This document shows, piece by piece, positions 1 to 7,155 of a DNA stretch of 25,913 nt. The position numbers and the translations under genes are program-made. The notes under the pieces were generated by a model. It made no database searches. It had not been told where the DNA came from and saw nothing but the letters and a program-made list of their open reading frames with translations. Within the stretch, counting starts at the first letter, position 1. Every line of letters begins with the position of its first letter. This stretch comes from Anaerolineaceae bacterium UBA3924 (GTDB lineage: Bacteria > Chloroflexota > Anaerolineae > Anaerolineales > Anaerolineaceae), in assembly GCA_002385985.1 (NCBI GenBank), contig DGEO01000027.1, positions 141,361 through 167,273 of the forward strand. Reading direction: 5' to 3'.

Positions 1-60
1 CTTATCGTCCTGATTTCCGCACTCCAGTCCAATATACCAGACGATGACCGGGGATGCAAG

Positions 61-95
61 AGATTAAAGAAAAGACGCCCCGTAAAGGGGCGTCT
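61..95 (-). terminator. Intrinsic terminator of the aminotransferase gene
   Basis: A perfect 9-bp inverted repeat (73-81 with 87-95, loop GTAAA) lies 19 bases past the aminotransferase stop. Read on the minus strand it is followed by a T-rich tract (complement of 61-72). Confidence 0.75.
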
Positions 96-114
96 AGATC
101 GAGGTCCGGTAAGG

Positions 115-1182
115 TTACTTCGCCAGGTATTCGTCCATCGCAGTCAGCAGGGCATCCACATCCTGCATGGTGGTCTCGCCCATGGTGGCGATGCGGAAGG
201 TCTTTTCCTTGAGCTTGCCGTAGCCGTTGGAGATGCGCATGCCGCGCTGCAGCAGGAACTTGTTCAGCTCGCTGATGTTGATACCGCGCTCGTTGTTGAT
301 GGTGACCACGGTGTGCGAGCGGCAGCCCTTCGCGGCGAAGTTGGTCATGCCGTGGGCTTCAGCCCAATCGTTGACGCATTCGGCCATCTGCTGGTGGCGG
401 GCGAAGCGGTTGTCCAGGCCCTCGGCCAGGATGCGGTCAAGCTGTACGTCCAGCGCGTAGATCAGAGGCATGACCGGGGTGGCCGGGGTGGAGTCCTTCA
501 TGCGGTGCTTGTTCATGCGCAGCACGTCCAGGTACCAGCCGCGGTTCTCGACCGTCTCGGCCTTTTTCATGGCCCGCTCGGAGGGGCTGGCCAGCGCCAG
601 ACCGGGGGGCAGGGCCAGACACTTCTGGGAGGAGGTCAGCAGCCAGTCCAGGCCCCAGGCGTCCATCTCGATGCGCGCGCCGCCCAGCGAGGAGACGGCG
701 TCCACCAGGATCAGGGTGTCCGGGCTGACTTCGTGCACCACCGCGGCCAGTTCCTTGATCGGGTTCATCACGCCGGTCGAGGTCTCGTTGTGCACGATGG
801 TAACGGCTTCGTAGTGCTTCTGCTTCAGCGCATCGGCCAGTACATCCGGGCTGATCGCCTGACCCCATTCGACTTCCAACAGGTCCACTTTCTTGCCGTT
901 TGTCGCTGCCACTTCGCTCCAGCGCTGGGAGAACGCGCCGTTCACGCAGGCGAGCACCGATTCCTGAACGAAGTTGCGGATGCCAGCTTCCTGTAAGGCG
1001 CTGCCCGAACCGCTGAACTGGAACACGATGCCTTCGGTGAAGAACAGCTGTTTGGCTTTGGCTTCCGTCCGCCGGAAGATTTCTTCAAACTCTTTGCTGC
1101 GGTGGGGCAGCATGGGCTTCGCCTGCGCTGCCAGGACTTCCGGCGCAACATCGACAGGACCAGGAACAAACATATGGGACAT
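115..1182 (-). CDS. Class V PLP-dependent aminotransferase (alanine-glyoxylate/serine-pyruvate type)
   Basis: A 355-residue protein, the usual length for fold-type I class V aminotransferases of the alanine-glyoxylate / serine-pyruvate / phosphoserine group. These move an amino group between an amino acid and a 2-oxo acid through PLP in the cytoplasm. Visible signatures are an N-terminal PGPVDVAPEVL substrate-loop segment, a Gly/Ser-rich phosphate-binding stretch (FSGSGSALQEA, about 56-66), the ring-binding Asp in LILVDAVSSLGG (D161) and the Schiff-base Lys in TSSQKCLALPPG (K187). The ATG is preceded by AAAGGAG at good spacing. It is the last gene of a minus-strand run after the sortase and a small membrane protein, with 59 bases to the latter and a terminator behind. 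The exact amino donor cannot be read from the sequence. Confidence 0.93.
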   Translation of the reverse strand: MSHMFVPGPVDVAPEVLAAQAKPMLPHRSKEFEEIFRRTEAKAKQLFFTEGIVFQFSGSGSALQEAGIRNFVQESVLACVNGAFSQRWSEVAATNGKKVDLLEVEWGQAISPDVLADALKQKHYEAVTIVHNETSTGVMNPIKELAAVVHEVSPDTLILVDAVSSLGGARIEMDAWGLDWLLTSSQKCLALPPGLALASPSERAMKKAETVENRGWYLDVLRMNKHRMKDSTPATPVMPLIYALDVQLDRILAEGLDNRFARHQQMAECVNDWAEAHGMTNFAAKGCRSHTVVTINNERGINISELNKFLLQRGMRISNGYGKLKEKTFRIATMGETTMQDVDALLTAMDEYLAK

Positions 1183-1241
1183 GGTGAGCTCCTTTTAACG
1201 ACCTCTGGATTGATATGGATGGATGGGGCTGAGTCGGATTC

Positions 1242-1445
1242 CTATCTCAGGAAGAAGGACAGAGCAACCAGAATGATAAAGAAGGTGCCGGCAAGCGTAC
1301 CGATGCGCTTCAGGTCGTTGATGACGTCGGTATAATCCGGGTTGAAATCAGACAGGCGGGTGCGGGTGGAGGTATTGGCCTGGGTTTCCGCCGTTTCGGC
1401 GGTTTTCTCGGCCTTCCTGGCCTGCCGCTTGGTGTACTTACTCAT
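1242..1445 (-). CDS. Small single-pass membrane protein with charged N-terminus
   Basis: A 67-residue protein of no family I recognise. The first about 25 residues are Lys/Arg/Glu/Ala-rich (KRQARKAEKTAETAETQ) and probably helical. The last about 18 residues (LAGTFFIILVALSFFLR) form one membrane segment, so a cytoplasmic tail with a C-terminal anchor is likely. I place the start at the ATG at 1445 because GGAG sits 8 bases upstream. An in-frame ATG seven codons earlier (1466) has no ribosome site. It lies 44 bases after the sortase and 59 bases before the aminotransferase on the same strand, so co-transcription is plausible. A link to either neighbour's function is unproven. Confidence 0.7.
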   Translation of the reverse strand: MSKYTKRQARKAEKTAETAETQANTSTRTRLSDFNPDYTDVINDLKRIGTLAGTFFIILVALSFFLR

Positions 1446-1489
1446 AAGAACAGCTCCTTCAATCATGGCCCGGTGGCGGGCCGGGTGGG

Positions 1490-2395
1490 TCAGGGTTTGA
1501 GAATGGCCCGGACGACAATGCGCTGATTATCGACCAGGTAGGGATAGCAGGAGATCAGCGTGACCACGGGGTCGGCGGTGGGGGCCATCACTTCCACCTG
1601 GTCGGGCTCGACGATCCGGGTCTCCTGAACAACGTAGGTGTAGGTTCGCTGGCCGGTGTGCACAATCACCTCGTCGCCCTCTTTCAGCTGATCCAGGTGG
1701 CGGAACACCTCGCCGAAGATGTCGTTGTGCCCAGACAGCACCAGGTTGCCCGGCTGCCCCGGCTGGACAGGATGGGAAAGGTTTTGCCCGACGCCCTTCT
1801 TCAGCTGTTCCCAGCCATCACCCTGGACGATGGGCGCGTCCACGTCGATGGCGGGGATTTGCAGGCGAACCGCGTACTCAGGGCCGGGGGTGGGAATGGG
1901 CAGGGCGGCCATGGACTGGACCAGCGGCCGTAAATGCTCGGGTATTTCGCCCTCATTGAAGCGGACCGGCTCTGTGCCGTCGGGCGGGGTGTGCCCGGAC
2001 GGAAGGACGACCGCATTGATCAGAGGGGTGGGTGTTAAGGTGGGCTGCTGCAGCAGGCTGGCAACTTCATTATTGAGGCCGCGCAGCACATTGACAATGT
2101 TCACCAGGACGAAGACCAGGCCGATGACCGCCGCGATTTCCACAACGAACAGCGCCCGGTCGAGACCTTTTGGCCTGGTGCGCCTGGTTTCCGCCGGCGG
2201 TTCTTCCTCGGACACCACGCTGCTGGACAGCGAGTCCAGGCTGGTGGGGAAGGGCTGCGCAGCGAACCGAATCACGCGGCCTGTCCGGCGGTATTGGTCC
2301 ACTCGAGAGAGCCGTTCGGCGCGCTGCTTCTGGATCAGTATCTGGCGCAGTTCTTGAACGGACAGGTTGTCAACGGACCGTTTGCGTGGCTTCAA
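1490..2395 (-). CDS. Class D/E-type sortase, membrane-anchored
   Basis: Sortases are Cys transpeptidases that cut a sorting signal on exported proteins and join them to the cell surface or to each other. With the start chosen here (301 residues) there is a basic cytoplasmic N-terminus of about 80 residues, one membrane segment (about 81-104), a Thr/Pro linker and the catalytic beta-barrel. The triad is visible as H223 (LSGHND), C283 (TLISCYPY) and R292 (NQRIVV). The TTG at 2395 has GAGG seven bases upstream, and the gene's probable TATAAT lies at 2434-2439, so transcription would start near 2427. That makes an in-frame TTG at 2428 unlikely. The cytoplasmic N-terminus is longer than in many sortases. 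No sorting-signal substrate was noticed in the window. Confidence 0.92.
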   Translation of the reverse strand: MKPRKRSVDNLSVQELRQILIQKQRAERLSRVDQYRRTGRVIRFAAQPFPTSLDSLSSSVVSEEEPPAETRRTRPKGLDRALFVVEIAAVIGLVFVLVNIVNVLRGLNNEVASLLQQPTLTPTPLINAVVLPSGHTPPDGTEPVRFNEGEIPEHLRPLVQSMAALPIPTPGPEYAVRLQIPAIDVDAPIVQGDGWEQLKKGVGQNLSHPVQPGQPGNLVLSGHNDIFGEVFRHLDQLKEGDEVIVHTGQRTYTYVVQETRIVEPDQVEVMAPTADPVVTLISCYPYLVDNQRIVVRAILKP

Positions 2396-2433
2396 TCGGC
2401 ATCCTCGGGAGAATCGCGTGGCCTTCAACGGTG

Positions 2434-2462
2434 ATTATATACCATTTCACGACCCGCTTCCA
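2434..2462 (-). promoter_or_regulatory. Probable promoter of the sortase gene
   Basis: A perfect TATAAT on the minus strand (complement of 2434-2439) stands about 40 bases before the TTG start. With a 17-bp spacer the -35 would be TGGAAG, a weak match. Only the -10 is convincing. Confidence 0.4.
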
Positions 2463-2530
2463 TGGATGAATAGCAGAGCCTGAGGCTACAATATTCACGT
2501 TCGCCGCGGCCCGCGGGCCGTTCCAGTGGC

Positions 2531-2536
2531 TATAAT
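2531..2536 (+). promoter_or_regulatory. -10 element upstream of the HAD phosphatase gene
   Basis: A perfect TATAAT lies 35 bases before the ATG, in the divergent gap with the sortase gene. No good -35 is seen in the very GC-rich stretch 2501-2520. Confidence 0.4.
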
Positions 2537-2571
2537 TAGATCAAACCAGCAAAGGAGCACAACAGCGCCAC

Positions 2572-3387
2572 ATGAAAGCCATCAAGAATTACCTGATCGA
2601 CATGGACGGGGTGCTGGTCAAAGGCAAGACCATGATCCCCGGCGCGGACGATTTCATCCAGCGGCTGAAGAAATGCCGCAAGAAATTCCTGATCTTTACC
2701 AACAACGCCCTGTACACTCCCCGTGACCTGGCCTTCCGGCTTCAGTCCGCCGGGCTGGATGTGGGGCCGGAAAACCTGTACACCTCCGCCATGGCCACGG
2801 CCAGCTTCATCCGCTCGCAGAAACCCAACGCCAAGGTGTTCATGCTGGGTGAGTCGGGGCTTTCTCAGGCGCTGCATGAAGCCGGCTGCGTGCTGACCGA
2901 CGAGGAACCCGACTACGTGGTGCTGGGGGAGATGAACTACTACAACTTCGAGCAGATCACCCGGGCCATCCGGTTGATCCGCGAGGGAGCGCTGTTCATC
3001 GCCACCAACCCGGACGCGACCGGGCCTTCCGAAACGGGCATCCTGCCGGCCACCGGCGCGATGGCCTCGCTGATCGAAAAGGCCACCGACCGCCACCCCT
3101 TTTTCATTGGCAAGCCCAATCCGCTGATGATGCGCAGCGCGCTCAACTACCTCGGCGCTCATTCCGAAGAGACGGTCATGATCGGCGACCGCATGGACAC
3201 GGATGTGGTCACCGGGGTGATGAGCGGCATGGCCACCGTGCTGGTTTTGAGCGGGGTGAGCACGCGGGAGGATGTGGACCGCTTCCCCTACCGCCCGACC
3301 TGGATTGTCGATTCGGTGGCGCACCTGGAGGTGGAGTGCAGCCCGTCCGACGCGTACGAGGATGACGACGAGAAGGACGAGGACTGA
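2572..3387 (+). CDS. HAD-superfamily phosphatase, NagD-like (subfamily IIA)
   Basis: A 271-residue cytoplasmic Mg-dependent phosphohydrolase of the NagD/AraL/PGP group. All four HAD motifs are visible: DMDG (D10 nucleophile, D12 acid/base), TNN (T43), the Lys of GKPNP (K181) and GDRMDTD (D206, D211). The type IIA cap lies between motifs II and III. Family members dephosphorylate small sugar phosphates or nucleotides; the substrate is not predictable here. The C-terminus carries an acidic tail (EDDDEKDED) beyond the usual end. The nearest ribosome site, AAAGGAG, ends 14 bases before the ATG, which is long; no better start codon is present. The zinc-ribbon membrane protein follows after 37 bases. 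Confidence 0.92.
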   Translation: MKAIKNYLIDMDGVLVKGKTMIPGADDFIQRLKKCRKKFLIFTNNALYTPRDLAFRLQSAGLDVGPENLYTSAMATASFIRSQKPNAKVFMLGESGLSQALHEAGCVLTDEEPDYVVLGEMNYYNFEQITRAIRLIREGALFIATNPDATGPSETGILPATGAMASLIEKATDRHPFFIGKPNPLMMRSALNYLGAHSEETVMIGDRMDTDVVTGVMSGMATVLVLSGVSTREDVDRFPYRPTWIVDSVAHLEVECSPSDAYEDDDEKDED

Positions 3388-3424
3388 CTGGCGGCACCGC
3401 CCTGATTCTGGATAAAGGTACCCT

Positions 3425-4420
3425 GTGAAAACATTCTTCCCTGTTCATTTGACCCACGAAGGGCGCGCGCTGCGACTGGCCCTGTTGATCCTGTTCGCCC
3501 TGCTGCTGCCGGCCTGGACGGCGCCGGTGCAGGCGCAGGCCCCGGTCTCCTTTTCCGAGCTGCAGGTGGACCTGTGGCCCGAGTACGACCAGCCGGAAAT
3601 GCTGGTCATCTACCGCATGACGCTCGGGTCCGGGGTGACCCTGCCTGCCGAAGTGACCATCCGCATTCCCCGGGCGGCCGGCCAGCCGTACAGCCTGGCG
3701 ATGCAGGAGGTCGACGGCCAGCTCTATAACCTGGCCTACACCTCCCGGACGGAGGGGGACTGGATTGCTGTGACCTTCACCACGGCGGTGCCGGTCAACC
3801 AGCTGGAGTATTACGATCCCGGACTGACCCGCCAGGACGACCGGCGCTCGTTCCTCTACCAGTGGCCGGCCGACCACGCCGTGGAGCGCATGATCGTCCG
3901 CGTGCAGCAGCCCACCGGGGCGGAGGACTTCACCACCGCGCCCCCCATGGGCGCTCCGGTGACCGGCGGGGACGGTTTGCAGTACTTTGTCCAGGACCTC
4001 GGCCGGGTGGACGCGGGAATGAGCTTCCAGCTGCGTGTCAATTACGCCAGAGAAGGTGATGTGCTGACCAGCGAGAGCCTGCTGCAGCCCGTGCAGCCCA
4101 ACCAGCCGATCCAGTCCGGCAGCATAGCCGGGCAGAACTGGTGGCATTCGCTGAACGGCTCCTGGCCCATCATCGCCGCGGTGCTGGGCCTGGCGCTGGT
4201 CCTCATCGGCGTGGTGTGGCGCACGCTGGGCAGATCACGCCCTCGCCCGGCGGCCGCCGGGCCGAAGCTGCCGGCCGCCGCGCGCCGCAAGAAAGTCCGC
4301 CGGACTCCGCCGCCTGCCGCCGCGGAAGATGAGGTGGTGTACTGCACCCGCTGCGGGAAGCGTGCATCGCCGGGAGACGTGTTCTGCCGCTCCTGCGGAA
4401 CACGCCTGCGCACACCCTGA
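3425..4420 (+). CDS. Secreted/membrane protein with C-terminal cytoplasmic zinc ribbon
   Basis: A 331-residue protein starting at GTG, with AAAGG six bases upstream. A signal-like segment (about 17-37, ending AQA) is followed by a beta-rich extracytoplasmic region to about residue 235. One membrane helix follows (IIAAVLGLALVLIGVVW), then a basic Pro/Ala linker, and the protein ends in a zinc ribbon with two CXXC pairs (YCTRC ... FCRSC). The predicted topology puts the ribbon inside the cell and the large domain outside. Zinc-ribbon ends of this kind are common on bacterial membrane proteins, but I do not recognise the outer domain and assign no function. It probably shares a transcript with the HAD gene and ends at a shared terminator. 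Confidence 0.8.
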   Translation: MKTFFPVHLTHEGRALRLALLILFALLLPAWTAPVQAQAPVSFSELQVDLWPEYDQPEMLVIYRMTLGSGVTLPAEVTIRIPRAAGQPYSLAMQEVDGQLYNLAYTSRTEGDWIAVTFTTAVPVNQLEYYDPGLTRQDDRRSFLYQWPADHAVERMIVRVQQPTGAEDFTTAPPMGAPVTGGDGLQYFVQDLGRVDAGMSFQLRVNYAREGDVLTSESLLQPVQPNQPIQSGSIAGQNWWHSLNGSWPIIAAVLGLALVLIGVVWRTLGRSRPRPAAAGPKLPAAARRKKVRRTPPPAAAEDEVVYCTRCGKRASPGDVFCRSCGTRLRTP

Positions 4421-4445
4421 GATTAATCACTGATAATTAAACAGG

Positions 4446-4480
4446 CAGCGCCCGGCTGAAAGGCCGGGCGCTGTGCTTTT
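4446..4480. terminator. Bidirectional terminator between convergent genes
   Basis: Arms 4446-4456 and 4463-4473 form a GC-rich stem of 11 bp around a short loop. CTTTT follows on the plus strand, and an AT-rich tract (complement of 4430-4442) follows on the minus strand. It sits between the stops of the zinc-ribbon gene and the cytochrome b gene, so it probably serves both. Confidence 0.7.
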
Positions 4481-4492
4481 CAAGCGTGCGGG

Positions 4493-5683
4493 TTATTCTT
4501 CCGGTGCGCCGTTCTCGATCCAGGCGCGGATCAGCTCGACCTCATCGGCATCAAACGTGCCGGGGTGGCTGGGGGATGACCCGATGCGCAGCGCCAGGCT
4601 GCCGTCCGGGTCGCCCGGGGTGACTTCCGTCATGGCGTCGGCGTAGGTTTCCACCGAGTAGCCGCCCGAGGAACCGTGGCACAGTGCGCAGCGGTCCTGG
4701 AAGATCTGCCCGACGTTGGCAGCCCAGGTGAGATCCTCAGGCAGTTCGGCGGCCGGCTCGGTCGCGGCCGGTTCGGTAGCGACCGGTTCGGTCTCGGCCG
4801 GCGCGGGGGTCTCCTGAGCAGGAGGAACCGCGTCGGTGGGGGCCACGGCCGTGTTTTCGCCGGTGACGAAGCAGCCGACCAGAACCAGCATCAGGATCGA
4901 CATGACAGCGGCGATGGGGACGAACACGCGCATCCGCCTGCGGTACTCTTCAGGCGAGGGAGGCGGGGGCGTCTTACCAGTTTCGATTTCTTTCAGTTCC
5001 AAGGCATGCTCCTCTTCCATTAAGGTTCTACTAATTTTACCTGTAAACATGCTTTTGTTGAAGTGGCGAATGTGAACATGGTAGAAATGCCAGATGATGA
5101 TCGCCAGCACCGCCAGGATGGCCTCTCCGCCGTGGGCCGCTTTGGCCGCCGGAACGACCACCCCGGGCAGGAAGCGGGTGGTCATGATCGGGTTCCACAT
5201 CATGAACCCGGTGATGGCCATGATCACCAGGCCCCAGACCACTGCCCAGTACTCCATCTTCTCGGTGAAGTTGTAGCGCGGCATCTCCGGCTTCTTGTTG
5301 GACAGGCCCAGGTTGTAGCGGATGGCCTCGAAGGCATTGCGCACGTCCGTCATGGTCGGCAGCATGGAGGGCTTTGCGCGGCGGACGTACAGGATGTAGG
5401 CGATATAGACCACGTGATAGATGGCCTCGAGCAGGAAGAGCGTGGCGGCGGCGCGGTGGATGATGCGCAGGTTTTCGACTCCGCCCACCAGGTCGACAAA
5501 GCCCCTGGAGATGGGCGAGAGGGGGAACTTCTGCGGCAGGCCGGTCAGTGCCAGGGTGGTGAAGCTGAGGATCAGCAGGAAATGCTCGATCCGCTGCGCC
5601 AGATGGAAGCGAATATACCAGGGCTGAGGAGCAGCGGGAGCGGTGCTGGTGGTTTCGGTTTCAGGAGGGTAAGCGGTTGCCAT
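4493..5683 (-). CDS. b-type cytochrome with fused C-terminal c-haem domain
   Basis: A 396-residue membrane protein. Residues 27-210 resemble the di-haem cytochrome b subunits of formate dehydrogenase/thiosulfate reductase type enzymes: four membrane segments carrying candidate haem ligands H34, H76, H90, H184, H199, H202 and H204. A fifth membrane segment (about 252-270) ends in LVGC, then comes a Pro/Ala/Glu/Thr-rich linker (279-315) with ATEP repeats, and a small c domain with one CALCH site (332-336). The c domain has no Met after residue 351; H373 is a possible distal ligand. The likely role is quinone-side electron exchange with the nine-haem cytochrome encoded just upstream. The ribosome site AAGGAG overlaps that gene's stop codon, implying translational coupling. 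The exact partner enzyme is unknown. Confidence 0.88.
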   Translation of the reverse strand: MATAYPPETETTSTAPAAPQPWYIRFHLAQRIEHFLLILSFTTLALTGLPQKFPLSPISRGFVDLVGGVENLRIIHRAAATLFLLEAIYHVVYIAYILYVRRAKPSMLPTMTDVRNAFEAIRYNLGLSNKKPEMPRYNFTEKMEYWAVVWGLVIMAITGFMMWNPIMTTRFLPGVVVPAAKAAHGGEAILAVLAIIIWHFYHVHIRHFNKSMFTGKISRTLMEEEHALELKEIETGKTPPPPSPEEYRRRMRVFVPIAAVMSILMLVLVGCFVTGENTAVAPTDAVPPAQETPAPAETEPVATEPAATEPAAELPEDLTWAANVGQIFQDRCALCHGSSGGYSVETYADAMTEVTPGDPDGSLALRIGSSPSHPGTFDADEVELIRAWIENGAPEE

Positions 5684-5689
5684 GGCGGG

Positions 5690-6967
5690 TTACTCCTTCG
5701 GCTCTTCAGGTTCGGAGGGCTGGTCGGGTGACTCGGCAGTGGGGCCTTCGTCCGTAATGGGTTCGGGCTCTGCTGCGGCCTCGGTTTCTGCTCCGGCTTT
5801 GGCCGCCTGACCGCGCCGCCGGTCGTAGATCCGCCGTCCGACGTCGGTGGCCACGAAAATGACCATACCGCCGATGACGGTGGGAATGAAGATGCGGTAG
5901 AACACGTCCACCCAGTAGACCAGCGGGTAGCGCTCCGCGTCCGGCACATAGTGCCCGAGCCACGAGGTGGGGAAGTCCACCGAGGCTTCCGGATGGCACC
6001 GCTGGCATGTCGCGAGCAGGTTGTCCCTGGCCCGCAGGCCCTCCTCCGGATCGTCCAGCGCCACGATGTTGTGGAAGCCGTGGCAGTCGTAGCACACCGG
6101 CGTGTTGGGGATGTCGTCGGGGTGCTGCTGCTCAAACAGCACCAGGGTGGTGCCGTGGAAGTCGTCGATAAAGGTGTCCAGCACTTTGGTGGACAGCCCG
6201 TACTTGTTCATGATGGTGGGGTTGGTGTGGCAGTTGGCGCACAGTTCCACCGAGGAGAGCCGGAAGCCGGCCGTGGTCGGGTCGACGATCTCGTGCACGC
6301 CGTGGCAGTCGGTGCAGTTGGGCACGTCGGGGTTGTTGTTCAGCAGGGCCTCGCCGTGCACGCCGGAAACGTAATCCTCGAACACGCCGCTGTGGCAGCG
6401 GGCGCAGGTCTGCGAGATCTTGGCCCGCTCACCGGCCAGGAACTCACCCCGCCGGTTGACCTGCAGAGGCTGCATGGCGTGCGGGTCGTGGCAGTCGGTG
6501 CAGATGGGCGCGTTCACGTTACCGGAAAGGAAGGCCTCGTAGTGAATGCTGTCGATGGCCTGGGTCTGGCTGTACTGCTCTTCGTGGCAGGCCGCGCAGG
6601 CGTCACGATAAAGCAGGGAGTAGTCCCTGCGGTCGTCCACGCCGGAGCGCTGCGGGTGCGGGTAATCGGTGATGTCAGTGTGGCACTGCACGCAGCTGAT
6701 GTTCTCCTGCCCGTGCACCGACCCGCCGAAGATGGCCGGGTCGATGGTGACCGACACCTGTTCACCGTCAAAGGTCATGGCCGGCAGATCCGGGTTGTAG
6801 TGGCAGGCCAGACATTCGGCGTTGGACAACGGCTCGTCCTGCTGTGCGGGCGGGGCAGCGCTGACCGGCTGGTTCAGCGACAGAAAGAGCGCTGCCGCAG
6901 CCAGCGCGAAAACGAGGAGAAGGATGGGGACAGGCCTGAGCCTGGAATGAAGGGGGGATCGATGCAT
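5690..6967 (-). CDS. Nine-haem c-type cytochrome with C-terminal membrane anchor
   Basis: A 425-residue exported cytochrome. A signal-like hydrophobic segment (13-38) is followed by nine CXXCH sites starting at residues 52, 92, 124, 156, 188, 218, 243, 292 and 321. A membrane helix (about 357-374) follows, then an acidic cytoplasmic tail. Several non-motif His in HG or FH contexts (SVHG, GVHGE, FHGTT, GFHN, LGHY) could be distal ligands, as in bis-His multihaem cytochromes of the cytochrome c3/c7/NapC-related class. AAAGGAG stands 8 bases before the ATG. Six bases separate it from the cytochrome b gene, so the two proteins probably form one membrane complex passing electrons between the quinone pool and an extracytoplasmic carrier. 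Direction of flow and terminal acceptor are not readable. Confidence 0.92.
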   Translation of the reverse strand: MHRSPLHSRLRPVPILLLVFALAAAALFLSLNQPVSAAPPAQQDEPLSNAECLACHYNPDLPAMTFDGEQVSVTIDPAIFGGSVHGQENISCVQCHTDITDYPHPQRSGVDDRRDYSLLYRDACAACHEEQYSQTQAIDSIHYEAFLSGNVNAPICTDCHDPHAMQPLQVNRRGEFLAGERAKISQTCARCHSGVFEDYVSGVHGEALLNNNPDVPNCTDCHGVHEIVDPTTAGFRLSSVELCANCHTNPTIMNKYGLSTKVLDTFIDDFHGTTLVLFEQQHPDDIPNTPVCYDCHGFHNIVALDDPEEGLRARDNLLATCQRCHPEASVDFPTSWLGHYVPDAERYPLVYWVDVFYRIFIPTVIGGMVIFVATDVGRRIYDRRRGQAAKAGAETEAAAEPEPITDEGPTAESPDQPSEPEEPKE

Positions 6968-7048
6968 TCCTGTGACTCCTTTACCCGTGCGATGCGGGGC
7001 TTACCTGGGATAAATCGGGTAAATTAGGGTTAGATAAGTATTGGATTA

Positions 7049-7054
7049 ATTATA
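7049..7054 (-). promoter_or_regulatory. -10 element of the nine-haem/cytochrome b operon
   Basis: A perfect TATAAT on the minus strand, directly preceded by TG, lies 81 bases before the ATG at 6967 and just after the upstream gene's terminator. No clear -35 is present. Confidence 0.4.
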
Positions 7055-7090
7055 CATGAGAGGTCAAGATGGTCATCGTCTTGATACCCG

Positions 7091-7128
7091 AAAAAAAAGA
7101 TCCTCCGGCAGGATTTCCTGCCGGAGGA
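7091..7128 (-). terminator. Strong intrinsic terminator of the ten-haem cytochrome gene
   Basis: A 12-bp perfect stem (7101-7112 with 7117-7128, loop ATTT) is followed on the minus strand by TC and then eight T (complement of 7091-7098). It separates the ten-haem gene from the downstream cytochrome operon. Confidence 0.92.
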
Positions 7129-7155
7129 CTTGTTCAGATTGAAGCTGGTTGGAGA

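Noticed and set aside
2396..2428. Sortase start at the upstream TTG (2428)
   Set aside because: No ribosome site, and it coincides with the predicted transcription start; the TTG at 2395 has GAGG at seven bases.
5951..7027. 358-codon open frame on the plus strand
   Set aside because: Antisense to the nine-haem cytochrome; no motif and no ribosome site.
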